Positions 9,372-19,340 of a stretch of 64,000 nucleotides of DNA are shown one piece after another (within the stretch, counting starts at the first letter, position 1; each line of letters begins with the position of its first letter). A model generated the notes under the pieces. It saw only the letters and a list, made by a program, of their open reading frames with translations, had not been told where the DNA came from and made no database searches. Both the position numbers and the translations under genes were made by a program. The stretch comes from Bacteroidales bacterium (GTDB lineage Bacteria; Bacteroidota; Bacteroidia; Bacteroidales; Lentimicrobiaceae): contig JADJEQ010000014.1 of NCBI GenBank assembly GCA_016709025.1, forward strand, positions 137,597 through 201,596, given 5' to 3'.

Positions 9372-9993
9372 TTATATTCCGTTAATCCGCTTTGCGGTTT
9401 CCGACTTCAGGTCATCAATCCACTTGCTATCAACCTTGAGTGATACATAATTTTCAATTGCCTCCAGTAATAGCTCCGGATTTTCATTTACCAGCAGGTT
9501 TTTGTGATGCTCGGGCCTGACAAAACGTTGTTTCACCGTATAATCCAGGAAACTGACCAGTTGGTCGTAAAACCCTTTGGTATTCAGCAATGCCACCGGT
9601 TTGTCCATAATCTCCAGCTGGTTCCACGACATGGCTTCAAAAATTTCATCAAGCGTTCCGATACCGCCGGGCATGGCGATAAAGGCATCGGACAATTCGG
9701 CCATTTTCTCCTTCCGGATGCTCATCGATTCCACCACATGAAACTCTTTCAGGTCGGTGTATGCGACTTCCCGGTCGATCAAACCCCGGGGCATCACCCC
9801 AATCACATGGCCTCCTTCAACCAGACACGCATCGGCGATGGCACGCATCAAGCCGATGTTGCTTCCTCCATAAACCAGGGTAATGCCCTGTTGCCCCATC
9901 AGCCAGCCGAGCTGGCGTGCGGCAGTGGTATAGTCAGGGGTCGGCGCCGGGTGAGGAACCACAAAAAACACAAATTGATTTTATCTTTTTCAT
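9372..9993 (-). CDS. LOG-family (lysine-decarboxylase-like) nucleotide 5'-monophosphate phosphoribohydrolase (frameshift)
   Basis: Most of the protein reads from 9971, but the family N-terminus MKKIKSICVFCGSSPGA is encoded from the ATG at 9993 in another frame. Removing one C from a CCCC run at about 9937-9940 joins them as GADPDYTTAARQLG. Family motifs are SMSIRKEKM and the nucleotide-binding PGGIGTLDE. LOG proteins release a nucleobase from nucleoside monophosphates and were often misnamed lysine decarboxylases. Corrected length is about 206 residues, normal for the family. The homopolymer position suggests a sequencing error. Confidence 0.85.
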
Positions 9994-10011
9994 TTTATGA
10001 TTTCGTTAAAA

Positions 10012-10090
10012 GTTACAGAATTACAGAGTTTCAGGATTACAGAGTTTCAGGGTTTCAGGATTACAGAGTTTCAAAATTACAAGGTTATAG
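10012..10090. repeat. TTACAGAGTTTCAGGA repeat cluster
   Basis: Five or more tandem imperfect 15-16 base units (TTACAGAGTTTCAGGA type) lie upstream of the LOG gene. They are the reverse complement of the units at 4506-4755. No coding function is seen. The rest of the gap to 10245 shows nothing I can name. Confidence 0.75.
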
Positions 10091-10245
10091 AGATAAGGGG
10101 TTTAGCTTCGCTCATCTTCGGGTAAGTGTTATAGAATAAAGGCTGCACAAATTACGGTTGTAAGAATAAAAAATGTCGTGTCCCTTCAAATCTGACCTTC
10201 TGTCCAGAATACTGAAAGATGTATTGTTGAATCATTATCTCCTAT

Positions 10246-11514
10246 TTATTTTGTGAAATACTCCAGCATATCCACGATGGCTTTCTGGCAAACGGGGCAA
10301 AAATTATTGTACGAAAGTGATTTCATGGTACAATCGTAAGAAGGGCGGAAAATCCCTTTGGTCAGGTAACCTCCGCCTTCGTAAGCCCCGACCGGATATT
10401 TGTTTTTATCACCTTCCCGGGTCGGAATGGGCGCATCCGGCGTAACCATATTCTTCCATTTTGAGTCAAAATCAACCAGGGTAGTGAGGTTGGGTTCCCA
10501 TGGTTCGATCTTCAGGTTATAGATATCTTCATAGGCCACTTCTGAATTGTAATATTCATCCCCCAGTCCGGCAAAAGAATGCCCGAATTCATGCACAAAA
10601 ACATAATTGGCATAAGCATTATCACTGGTAAACAGGGCGTAATGGTTGTAGATGCCCCCACCACCATAAACCTGCGAATTGGCCACCACGCATATCTGAT
10701 CGTAAGGCACATTGGCCGCCACATCCCGCACACTTTTCATGTCGCTGGTCGTCAGGTAGCGGTCGATATCGAAGGTGTAGAAAGAGCTGTTCAGAACGGT
10801 TTTCTTCCAAACCTCTTCACCCGGAATATCTGCACCTGATTCAATGGAAGGAGCCAAAACTCCGCTGATGTTAATTTTGCCGCTGTATTCATTAAAGGGA
10901 GCGCATTTCATCAAAAAATCAGCCAACCGGGCACAATCGGCTTTGAATTTCTCCATCTCCGTGTTCGTATATCCTTCGGGAAGAAATACAATATCGAGGC
11001 AAACGGCCGGATCGCCGGCTTTATTCACTACAAACGAAGGATATTCATGGCGCCGTTCTTTTTTGATGAAATAGCTATTCGGATCAATCCTGTAACTGAA
11101 TTTCTTAAACCATTCTCCTTCCCGGGTATGGTTGTAAAAATCTACCATCACCGGCTTTTTCGGGAAGGGGAAAATCACATTTTCAGGATAAGACCTGAAG
11201 GTTTCCTTTGCTTCAGCAGTAGTCTGCCATTCAGAGAAAAGGCTTGAATAACCACGCGAATAGATGATTGTACCTGTTTCGATATCGGTTACAGTAAATT
11301 TATAATTGCCATAATCCAGCGGGCTCACAAGGTTTACCTTTGAACCACCCCAGTAGGGCTCCTCTATCAGTTCATCAAGGGCATAGGCATCAGAAGTTGC
11401 ATTGCCGGTATGCACATAGTCGAGGCGCAGGGTTTTGTTGTAAAAGAATTTATCGAATTGAGCGCTGGCATTCAAAGTAGCAATGAACATCAGCGAAAGC
11501 AGGATACTTTTCAT
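10246..11514 (-). CDS. Secreted M64-family zinc metallopeptidase
   Basis: The start at 11514 (MKSILLSLMFIATLNASAQ) gives a clear signal peptide, although the frame is open to 11739. The mature protein has an N-terminal beta-rich domain. The catalytic region begins at LDIVFLPEGYT and carries HEFGHSFAGLGDEYY, the zinc-binding HExxHxxGxxDE signature of peptidase M64 (IgA-peptidase-like). A late CxxC pair (NNFCPVCQ) is typical of Bacteroidota members. About 422 residues, intact. The substrate is unknown. Its position beside the peptide-utilisation locus may be coincidental. Confidence 0.88.
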   Translation of the reverse strand: MKSILLSLMFIATLNASAQFDKFFYNKTLRLDYVHTGNATSDAYALDELIEEPYWGGSKVNLVSPLDYGNYKFTVTDIETGTIIYSRGYSSLFSEWQTTAEAKETFRSYPENVIFPFPKKPVMVDFYNHTREGEWFKKFSYRIDPNSYFIKKERRHEYPSFVVNKAGDPAVCLDIVFLPEGYTNTEMEKFKADCARLADFLMKCAPFNEYSGKINISGVLAPSIESGADIPGEEVWKKTVLNSSFYTFDIDRYLTTSDMKSVRDVAANVPYDQICVVANSQVYGGGGIYNHYALFTSDNAYANYVFVHEFGHSFAGLGDEYYNSEVAYEDIYNLKIEPWEPNLTTLVDFDSKWKNMVTPDAPIPTREGDKNKYPVGAYEGGGYLTKGIFRPSYDCTMKSLSYNNFCPVCQKAIVDMLEYFTK

Positions 11515-11723
11515 AAGCATATTATTGTTGAACAGCTGCTTGCAAAAGTAGGGATTGTTGGGATATTCCGGTTGCCTTTGGACCATTTTAACTGCTTTTA
11601 CCAGATTGAGTAACGCTATTGGGGATACGTTGATAGATAATAGCAGTAAATTGTCACTCGTAAAATGGGAATGGACCTGAACCTGCAGAAACTTTTCCGG
11701 AAATAAAAGGATGATTTCTGAAC

Positions 11724-11757
11724 AAAAAACGTCTGACAAAAGCCAGACGTTTTTTTT
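11724..11757 (-). terminator. Intrinsic terminator after tRNA-Arg
   Basis: AAAAAACGTCTG, an 8-base loop, then CAGACGTTTTTTTT. The stem is flanked by A and T runs, so it could stop transcription in both directions: the tRNA from the left side and any read-through toward the M64 gene. Confidence 0.75.
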
Positions 11758-11758
11758 G

Positions 11759-11830
11759 TAGCCCCGACAGGAATCGAACCTGTATTTAAAGTTTAGGAAA
11801 CTTCCGTTCTATCCGTTGAACTACGGAGCC
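11759..11830 (-). tRNA. tRNA-Arg (anticodon CCT)
   Basis: The minus strand folds as a cloverleaf: acceptor GGCTCCG/CGGGGCT, D-arm TAGTTCAACGGATAGA, anticodon stem GAAGT/ACTTT with loop TTCCTAA (anticodon CCT, reading AGG), and T-arm ACAGGTTCGATTCCTGT. The first acceptor pair is G-U. No CCA is encoded. A terminator follows directly. Confidence 0.9.
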
Positions 11831-11844
11831 AATGTTATTTTGTT

Positions 11845-11916
11845 TTCCAAAGAACCTGTATTCAAATTTTAGGATCTCATCACGGGTGAGGTGACTATCT
11901 GTTGAACTACAGGGCC
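11845..11916 (-). pseudogene. Degenerate tRNA-Arg copy
   Basis: Just upstream of the real tRNA lies a sequence with the same 5' part (GGCCCTGTAGTTCAACAGATAG) and 3' arm (TTTGAATACAGGTTC). The middle is replaced by an unrelated stretch containing CACCCGTGATG, and the T-arm and acceptor no longer pair. It looks like a decayed tandem duplicate or a recombination scar at a tRNA site. Confidence 0.6.
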
Positions 11917-12169
11917 ATTAAGTTAACGGGCTGCAAAAATAGATATTTTTCCGGCAATGTGCAAATGAGATTTTTAAGATTGCTTTCCTCCTATGGATCA
12001 ATATCCAGTTGCTGTTTGAGTAATTTCGCTGTATAAATTCCATTCAAGAGTTGAAATCTACTTCTGAATGGGGAAATTTGTAGTCGCAGATTGTGACCGA
12101 AACAAAGAATGATGATTCGCAGTCACAGCCTGAATGTAAAGGGATTCAGAATAATTGAAATCACAGCAT

Positions 12170-12820
12170 CTAATACAGACACAGTGTGATGATGATCCTA
12201 TAAAAATACCGGTCCCCTGCCGGAAAAGCTTCACTAAGCAACAGGTCTTTCTGCTCATTCCTCAGTAAGTCCAACTCAAAGAAGTGGCAGTTTGGGATTG
12301 TTTTCATCCGTTCCTCAGCCTCCCGGGCAATTGCCAGCCTGTTTCTGCCCTCAAAACTGAACGGCATACTGCAAATGGTGAGAAAATCCTTTTGTTCCTT
12401 ATGCAGCATAAGTGCTAAAGCTTCGGCCATCTTCGTGCCGGTATAGCCACCCAGGCCGGCCAGCAGCAAAAACCTGTAGTTTTCCCTAAATAAATCGGTC
12501 AATTCATCCGGCAATTCAAGGGGTTGTTCCATATCGGGGAAATAGAAATCCCCCTTCTTTCCGGAAAACTTTCTGATTTTGGGTGAGTGAAAAGGAATCA
12601 ATTTGATTCCGTCCGGAATATCTGTGTCAACCGGATCATTTACCACGGTAAAGCGCCCCTTCACCCACTGACTCCAGATGTATTTGACGGCATTGGCCCC
12701 TCCACTGCCCAGGCCAATCAGGTGAGTTTCGCTATGAGTGCTGATTTTTATTCTGCTAACCCAGCGCTCAAAACTCAGTTCGCGAAGGGCTTTGACTCTT
12801 TGCTCAGATTCCCTGTTCAT
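12170..12820 (-). CDS. Miniature FtsZ-like GTPase
   Basis: A 216-residue protein. It contains the nucleotide-binding motifs of the FtsZ/tubulin family: GLGSGGANAV at 36-45, the T4-loop equivalent GLGGYTGT at 122-129 (GGGTGTG in FtsZ), and the PFSFEGRNR motif at 153-161. It stops soon after, lacking the second half of FtsZ including the T7 catalytic loop region and C-terminal tail. The start at 12820 overlaps the end of the upstream WYL gene by 17 bases, so the two are probably co-translated. Cellular role unknown. A regulator-coupled accessory GTPase, perhaps in defence or division control, is a guess. Decayed copies of its 3' end occur at 19341-19513 and 27365-27475. Confidence 0.75.
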   Translation of the reverse strand: MNRESEQRVKALRELSFERWVSRIKISTHSETHLIGLGSGGANAVKYIWSQWVKGRFTVVNDPVDTDIPDGIKLIPFHSPKIRKFSGKKGDFYFPDMEQPLELPDELTDLFRENYRFLLLAGLGGYTGTKMAEALALMLHKEQKDFLTICSMPFSFEGRNRLAIAREAEERMKTIPNCHFFELDLLRNEQKDLLLSEAFPAGDRYFYRIIITLCLY

Positions 12821-13717
12821 CCTGATATTGATTGAATGCATTCCGGTAGATGGCTTTAACCTCTTTTAGTAGTTTATCCGGGGCGATTACCCTGACATTG
12901 TCGCCATGCGACAGCAACTCCATCAGAAAATCATGGGTAATTACCAGCTTAAGTTTTAAACGCAGTTCTTCTTCATTGTCTTTTAGTATTTCCTGCGATT
13001 CATGCAAGGGAAGCGATTTGATGAATTTGCCTTCAAAGGGCACAAACGAGAGTATAACTTCTTGCGGTTCCTGTCCGTTGGGGCCGACAATTCCGAAGCA
13101 GTGCCTGTAATATCCGTTCACATTGAAATCTTCAGGAGCTTCAAAGTGCTTTTTGTTATTTCAAGGCTGCTCAATCTGTCCAGTGCAAAACTCTTTACCT
13201 TATTATCCTTAAGGTCTTTTACAAGGACATACCAGCGATTTTTAAACTCTTTCAGTGCATAGGGCTCGACCAGCCGTTGGGTGAGTTCATTGTCTTCGTA
13301 TTTCAGATAACTGAACCGGATCTGGACGCGATTCTTTATGGCATGCAGCAGACCATAAAGGTTTTCGGTACCCTGCGGTTTCCGTTTTTCGAAATGTATG
13401 TGATCAGAAAGCCTGTCGGAAATGTTCAGTGCATTAAATGTATCGAACGCTTCAAGAATCCGCTCGTTTGCCTCGGGCTGGTCGTCATTGTCTATAAAAT
13501 AGAGCTTATCCGAAAAATTATATTGGATATCGATTTTGTAAATGGAACGGATATCATTCACATCCCTCTGAAAGGTGCGTTTTGAGATTTTAAAGTTATA
13601 CCCTTCAATCTCTGACTGAACTTCGAGGAAGTGGGCTATCTCAGAAAAATCTGCCGGGTGTCGCCTGAGTTTGCGGATGATCAGGTTATAACGGGAGACT
13701 GTTTCTTGTTTCGACAT
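12804..13717 (-). CDS. WYL-domain transcriptional regulator (frameshift)
   Basis: From 13717 the protein reads an N-terminal helix-turn-helix (RYNLIIRKLRRHPADFSEI) and the WYL domain (FSYLKYEDNEL.., NRWYVLVKDL). At about 13150 a missing A in an A-run breaks the frame. With one A added it continues KKHFEAPEDFNVN into the C-terminal extension ending DKLLKEVKAIYRNAF at 12804. Corrected length is about 304 residues, normal for the family. WYL proteins are ligand-responsive regulators often found at defence and mobile loci. It immediately precedes and overlaps the FtsZ-like gene, which is its likely partner or target. Confidence 0.85.
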
Positions 13718-13836
13718 AGATTTATGTTTCTTATATCTTTTTTTTGTGCAAATAATATTGTTTGCAATTTACCAAATTACCGGTAAGCCGGAAGATGTAT
13801 CGCTGAATTTATCTATCATGACAAACCTGATCATGA

Positions 13837-14690
13837 TTAAGCCATTTCATTCAACAGACCTTTTATATAATCGAATTTAAAAGTAAGCGTATCCATCCTG
13901 TTGGTGGTCAATTCCGTGACGTTGACCTGACAGGTATTATCCGGTTGCTTACCACCTTCCATGTAGTAATCCGGAATGTGTAAAAAATGAATTTGCCGGC
14001 ATAATTCAATATACTCATATCATTTAACTCATTCAAAGATAGCAATAAAACAGAGTCATCTTCTTTATCCCGGATAAGTTGTGATTTGTTCAGATTTACA
14101 CCGATCACAACAGGTAAATTCAGACTTTGTGCCACGTAATTCAGCATCTCTGCGGACCTTCTTTCGCGGAAAAACTCACCCTCTGCTGTTTTGCTGATTG
14201 CAGTCAGATCATCAACAATGATCATATCCAGGCCCTGGATGGCATTGACTTGTTGTGCTTTATTTAATACCGATTGAATATTGAAACACTGATCTTCAAT
14301 AAAAAAGGGGCAATCGGTCAGGGTAGCCGGAAGTGATTTCAACTGCTTCTTTTCAGATTTATGGGAAAATGCTTCCCACCTGCGGGTCAACAGCTTTTTA
14401 CCGGTAAGTTGTTCAGCGATTAAACCTGATAATTCAGGACCGCTGAAATCAATGGTGAAGTACAATACTTTCTTTGCATGGTTTACCGATTGGTTGATCG
14501 CCAGGTTATTCAATACAAGGTATAACCCATTGCCCGGTCTTGCGGCAATAAATGTCAGCTCTCCCCTGTAAAACCCAGTGAATTGATCATCAAATGCTTT
14601 AAAACCGGTTTTCAGAGCTACATTCTTTTTATTGAAGTAATAGATTTTCCTGTTAAGGAATTGGTTCATATACGTTGAAAGGATTTCCAT
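13837..14690 (-). CDS. DnaB-like RecA-fold ATPase with degenerate Walker A (C-terminal frameshift)
   Basis: The protein aligns by eye with the C-terminal RecA domain of DnaB helicases: TGFKAFDDQFTGFYRGELTF, the P-loop region ARPGNGLYLVLNN, Walker B MIIVDDLTAI and the region near NLPVVIGVNLNKS. The P-loop lacks the GK[ST] of active DnaB (GNGLY instead of GMGKT). Near 13990 a T-run breaks the frame. The alternative frame continues IPDYYMEGGKQPDNTCQVNVTELTTNR to a stop at 13837, matching the DnaB end. About 284 residues, without the DnaB N-terminal domain. A catalytically altered helicase-like protein is the likely product. Its role is unknown. Confidence 0.65.
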
Positions 14691-14841
14691 TTTGGCTTTA
14701 CTTGAATCAACCAGATTGTATCCGGATTGGCTTTATAAATTTTAACCAAAGTTAGAGGGCGGGTGCGACAAGGGGTGTCTCAGTCATAACAAATATTAAT
14801 TTGTCATAAGTGAAGGAATGAAAATAGCTTAATATTGGTTG

Positions 14842-15570
14842 TTATTCTACAAATGTTTCTCGAAATTTCTGATATGGATTTCTATTTCTAAGTATGAAGG
14901 GATAGGGATAAAGACTCCAGTTCTCAGTTAAAACAATAGCTAACAATTCGGTCCATTTTGCTTTATAAATCTCTTTCAGAGCTGTAAATTCTGCAAAAAA
15001 AATTGTCCTTCCTCCATTCTCATTTAATTTTAATTTGATTTCATCTCTAAAAGGAATATTAATTTCTTGATTAAGCAACCATTTTATTGATTCTCTTTCC
15101 TCAATCAATAGTAATCCAAATCCATGATACTCGCAGAAATCTATTAATGCTTCCATTTTTCTATGAACTCTGGCATCCGACATTCCTGTAAAATCCTTTG
15201 TTTCTACAAAAAAAACTTCACCGCTATCTAAAAAACCGCGAAATCAGGGGTGTAGCGATCGCTCTTATTATTTCTCGTGTATTCAATTGTTTTAGGCTGT
15301 TCTACAAAAAATTTAATTCTTGGGAAACTTTCAAGTTTTAATATGAAACTATACTCTATACCAGACTCATACTGGATATTTCGTTTACTCTTTTCACTAT
15401 AATAAGTTCCAGTATTATAATCAGTATTTTCTGATGTTTTTCTTGCCGGTTTCAAATCAGAACTATTCACATTAGGCCATTTAGATCTCTTTTCAAACCA
15501 AATTACTTTGCTTAAAATCTCATCTTGAATTTTATGAACTTTTCTGCTTTTCTAAGTTCTTTAAATTCAT
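14842..15570 (-). CDS. TnsA-like endonuclease (two frameshifts)
   Basis: Joining three frames gives about 242 residues: MNLKNLEKQ (start 15570), then IQDEILSKVIWFEKRSKW, then ESGIEYSFILKLES, YTPDFAVFLDSG, VFFVETKDF and the C-terminal part. The E...D...E-x-K pattern with YTPDF and VETK is that of the TnsA N-terminal restriction-endonuclease fold used in Tn7-like transposition. Breaks are in A/T runs near 15535 and 15230. No TnsB or TnsC is visible nearby, so this may be a stand-alone defence nuclease. It starts 6 bases after the sigma-like gene, indicating an operon. Confidence 0.65.
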
Positions 15571-15576
15571 GGGATT

Positions 15577-16067
15577 TTAAAAGTTTTTCTTTTTCAAATT
15601 CCAAACTGATCCAGTCTTTGTAACTTTTAAATTATCATCTATTTGCTTCTGTGTTGAAAAGATCAGATTTGCGATTAAACGAACTACGACTCTGTCTGGG
15701 AAATCAGATAAATTATCCCTCCAGAAATTTCCGATTTTGGAGAATTTGTTTTCGCCTGCACTCTCTTCTATAGAATTGATCAGAAATTGAAGAAAATGTA
15801 CCAATGGTACTTCTCCTTTTAATTTCCTTCCAGCACTTCCTATTCGCATTAATGAGCGATTATGTAACTGTCTCTTATCCTTTCACGTGTTAAAGAATAC
15901 TCAACTGCAACTGTTTCAAAATTAGGGAAGGAGTATTCTTCAAAATCATATACTTTCCTGAGAATATCAGCTTCTCTGATAGAAATCACACGCTTGTTAG
16001 AATGAGGGCGCGTTGAGTCCAAACTCTTTAGAAATAAATCCAATACAATTTGCCCGATTATTGTCAT
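15577..16067 (-). CDS. Small protein with sigma70-region-4-like helix-turn-helix (frameshift)
   Basis: Two frames join near 15865: EADILRKVYDFEEYSFPNFETVAVEYSLTRERIR, then QLHNRSLMRIGSAGRKLKG and a helical C-terminus. VAxEYxLTRERIRQLxxRSLxRI resembles region 4 of primary sigma factors, which contacts the -35 element. There is no region 2, so it is not a complete sigma factor. The segment may be a DNA-binding module for the TnsA-like nuclease gene 6 bases downstream. Function unknown, about 160 residues. Confidence 0.55.
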
Positions 16068-16110
16068 TATAACTTATTCAAATTGTTCAATACTAGTGTA
16101 ATAGGCAATA

Positions 16111-17414
16111 TTAAATTTGAATAGTATCCCCATCATTCATCTCAACAACCGGTACAGAAAAGATCCGCTGATAGTCACTCTTGTTAAAGGTATGGATTGG
16201 AACTATGTGTTTCGGTTTAAGCGCTTTTACCATTTTTTTCAGGGTTTCAGTATCCGCATGGCCGCTGGTGTGAATATTAAAGGTCTCGAATTTCCGATTG
16301 GTTAGATAGTCCATAAATTTCCGGGTACCGGGTTTTTGCAGATAACCTTCCCACATCGAATAAATCAAATTGCCGCCATCAATTCCGGATATATGTCTTA
16401 AATCCTTTAGCATCGAAGGTCTTACAATCATCACGATTTTGTCGGATTGTAAGCCAATCTCCTCTTTGGTAATTTTATACCCTTTGAATTGATACAAGAT
16501 TTCCTTTTTCCCTTTGTTGGCCAGGGCATTGCTGGTATAATGCGTAAATGCCACTTTCAGATTTCCAAATTCCTTTGACGGAAATGGAATTCTGGCAAAT
16601 GCCGACAATTCCTGAGTATGGTCGCAACATACACATCAACGACCAGGGTTTTACCGGTTCTGATACATGCCCGGTAAATTGAAACCAGGCGGTCTATGTT
16701 TTGCCCCGAAGTGTAAACCAGGTTTATTTTCCCCGGCTGTCCGAATACTTCCGTAAGTTCAGCCTCAATCTCTGTTTCGGTTTTGAATGGCTTGGTATCA
16801 CGTCCTATGGTTGTGCCCTCCAGAAGCAGGTAATCAACATCCTGAGGGGCATTGTGTGTAAACCATTTGAAGGCATTTGCCTTTCGGCCATGGTTCCGGA
16901 AGTCGCCGGAATAAAAGATGCTTTTCCCGTTGGCTTCGACAAGAAACGAATAAGCATCAAAAGCAGAATGATCGGCCCAATATGGCGTAATTGAGATGTC
17001 GCCGATCAGGAATGTCTTTGATTTTTCAAAGTACGTCACATTCTCAATATGAACCTGCTGCGACATAAATAAATTGCTGATCTCTATGATTCTGTGCGTC
17101 GCTTTCCCTAAAAAGTGCTTTACCTTTTTGTGGATGAAATTGCTTAACCCATAATGATCCTGGTGGGGATGCGAAATAATCACCCCATCCATTAACAGAT
17201 CATCTTCATTGTAGAGTCCTTTGATATCCGGCAAAACGCCACGCTCAATCAATTCCACGGCATTCAACGTCTTATATTTCCCAAAATCAAACGAAGTTCC
17301 ATCCTTCTCAACCAAGGGCATCCCAAAGTCAAGCAGTATCCGGGTATTTTCAGTCCAGACTTCTACGCAGGAACCGCCGATTTCATGGGTGCCGCGGTGG
17401 ATTTTGAAGTGCAT
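16111..17414 (-). CDS. Metallo-beta-lactamase/beta-CASP nuclease, RNase J-like (frameshift)
   Basis: From 17414: IHRGTHEIGGSCVEV, the metal motif SHPHQDHYGL, and YSGDFRNHGR follow the RNase J/MBL-exonuclease order. The frame breaks near 16610. The continuation ELSAFARIPF.., MIVRPSML and NIHTSGHADTETL.. HIVPIHT completes the beta-CASP and RMMBL regions. Total about 434 residues. Such enzymes cut or degrade RNA or DNA with two zinc ions. The start codon overlaps the stop of the preceding gene by one base (TAATG), so it belongs to the 19176-14842 operon. It is probably an accessory rather than housekeeping enzyme because of this context. Confidence 0.82.
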
Positions 17415-18863
17415 TAGCTTAATAATCTATTTAAATCCTCAGCCCAATCATTATTTTGGAAACCAGGTTTGAATATAAAAATAGGTTTGATTGTTTTTTT
17501 GACATTCGATGAAAAATATGATTCTATAAAAATTGAACATACTCCATCATGAGTTTGTGTTTTCAAATAATATTTAATGTTTTCAATAACAGAAATTTGG
17601 TTTGATTGGATATAATCGGAATTACAAAAAACCAGATTGATTGGCATAATAAAATGTCCTGAAGATCTTAATGCAACATAAAGCTTATTATTATCCTTTT
17701 TTATTTCAGTTTCCATACAAATGTTGCCGGCATTGAATGGATGTATAAATTTCACTTCTATTGCGAACATTATTTCTTCTTTCGTTATTCTTTTTTGTGT
17801 GAGTTTTTTATCCTTATTAATAATATGCTTCATTGCATCCATTAAATCACCTTGATGCAGCGAAAACAAGTCTTCAACAAATGTTTGATTAAGCACTACT
17901 ATATCAAAATTGCCGCGATCACCGTGTAAACAATTAATATCTGTCAGATGCATTTCATCATCACCATAACCGGAACTTCTCATTTTAAAACTTTCATAAC
18001 GGAAATTTGTAGGGTATTCGTGATGAACAAGGGATACCGGAACTTTGACATTTGACCTGTTTTCTAATTGTTTTCCAATAATAAATAAGTTAGAATTCCC
18101 GTCCATTATGTCTTTTGACAGAGAAGCATGAATATCCGCTTCCGTAAAATATAGAAATGGTTGTTCCCGAAAACGATTGATTGTTTTCCGGATTCCGTTG
18201 AATACGGCTTCTTTTATCAATATATTCTTACAATTTAATTCACTTTCTATTTGAGCCAGTGCTTTGCAGGTTTCATTTGAGAGTGTATTACTTCTGATAA
18301 TCCAATACAAATCCTCAGCTTGATATGAATCATAATGCTGAAATATTTTGAATGTCTGATAAATCAGTGGCTGTCTAGAATTCAATTCCCTAAATGCCTG
18401 AGTCAGATTAGTGTTATAATCACGAATGTGTATCCATGTAAACAATTGTGCAAGAAGCTCTTTGAAGAATGATGACACATTGGGGAATTCATCCCAAATT
18501 GCCCCATTTTTATCTAAAGTTATGGTGAACTGCATGAAAACGTTCATGTATTTTGATAATTTTAAAATTTCAGGAGTTTGTTTATAATACTCAATATGAG
18601 TCTTATCTGAGTAGTACTCACCTAAAATATTCACTTTTTTAAGTACCGTTTTGCAATTTGGCAATTCAGCTAAAATATTAAAGTCATTTTTTTGATCATT
18701 AAATTCAACTTCTTTTAATCTACCTTGAAGGGTCTCAAAAAAAGCATCACAATTGTCAGCTGGAAAAGATACTCTGTTTTTTTTTCTTGTTAAATGAGTG
18801 GTTCTCTGTTACAGTATATTTATCAAATACAGGGAAGTTGTTGTAGTCTAGTCGATTATTCAT
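17414..18863 (-). CDS. Uncharacterised protein with possible PD-(D/E)XK nuclease core (frameshift)
   Basis: The long part starts at 18664, but codons from the ATG at 18863 (MNNRLDYNNFPVFDKY) join it across a T9 run near 18780. Corrected length about 482 residues. The N-terminal 300 residues are helical with no family I recognise. Around residue 340 the spaced elements GNFDIVVLN and IMFAIEVKFIHPF resemble the D...E-x-K active site of PD-(D/E)XK nucleases. The gene begins 10 bases after the small gene at 18873 and overlaps the MBL gene. A nuclease effector in an undescribed operon is an inference. Confidence 0.5.
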
Positions 18864-18872
18864 AATATTTTT

Positions 18873-19176
18873 TTAGATTAGTTGTTCAAACTCATGTTCA
18901 ATCTGATTTCCTTCATAACCCGTAACAAAACTACCCCATGCCTTTTGTAAATAGCCTTGCTCTGCTTCCGATGGTTCGGTCTTCCAGGTTATTGTTAGGA
19001 CTCCTTTATGATCGTAAATGCTTTCTATTTTTGCAGTATTGTTCGTTGTTATCCAGATCGGCCAATGCCTGCGCATAGCCAACAATCATGTGTATTCTGT
19101 TTGTTCTGAAAAGCGGATCTTTGTCAACGCTTGATCCGTCGATTTCGATGGTGTAAGGATAAATCTGTAATTCCAT
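18873..19176 (-). CDS. Small hypothetical protein, first gene of the MBL-nuclease operon (frameshift)
   Basis: The frame from the ATG at 19176 gives MELQIYPYTIEIDG.. to ALADLDNNEQY. After a shift near 19045 it continues AKIESIYDHKGVLTITWKTEP to HEFEQLI, stop at 18873. About 100 residues, mixed alpha/beta, no family recognised. It precedes the PD-(D/E)XK-like gene by 9 bases. A partner or antitoxin role is possible but unsupported. Confidence 0.5.
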
Positions 19177-19340
19177 ATTGTTTATGTTTTGAAATTATTT
19201 CCGAATATTGATATCACTCAAATAAAAAATGACAAATTTTAGTATTGAGATACGCTTGATGTGCTCTTTGAGTATGCAGCAAATATAGATTAATATAAAA
19301 GCAACCCTGAATAAAATACCGACAAACCATTTCCAATATC

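Noticed and set aside
9935..9942. Programmed phase variation at the C4 run in the LOG gene
   Set aside because: Four bases is too short for typical slippage switches, and many other genes here have similar single-base breaks, so error is simpler.
9504..10139. A 211-codon open frame on the plus strand
   Set aside because: It lies antisense to the LOG gene and runs through the TTACAGAGTTTCAGG repeats, giving a repetitive translated tail. No family pattern.
14842..15570. A Tn7-like transposon around the TnsA-like gene
   Set aside because: No TnsB, TnsC or TniQ-like gene and no terminal repeats were seen in the surrounding 10 kb.
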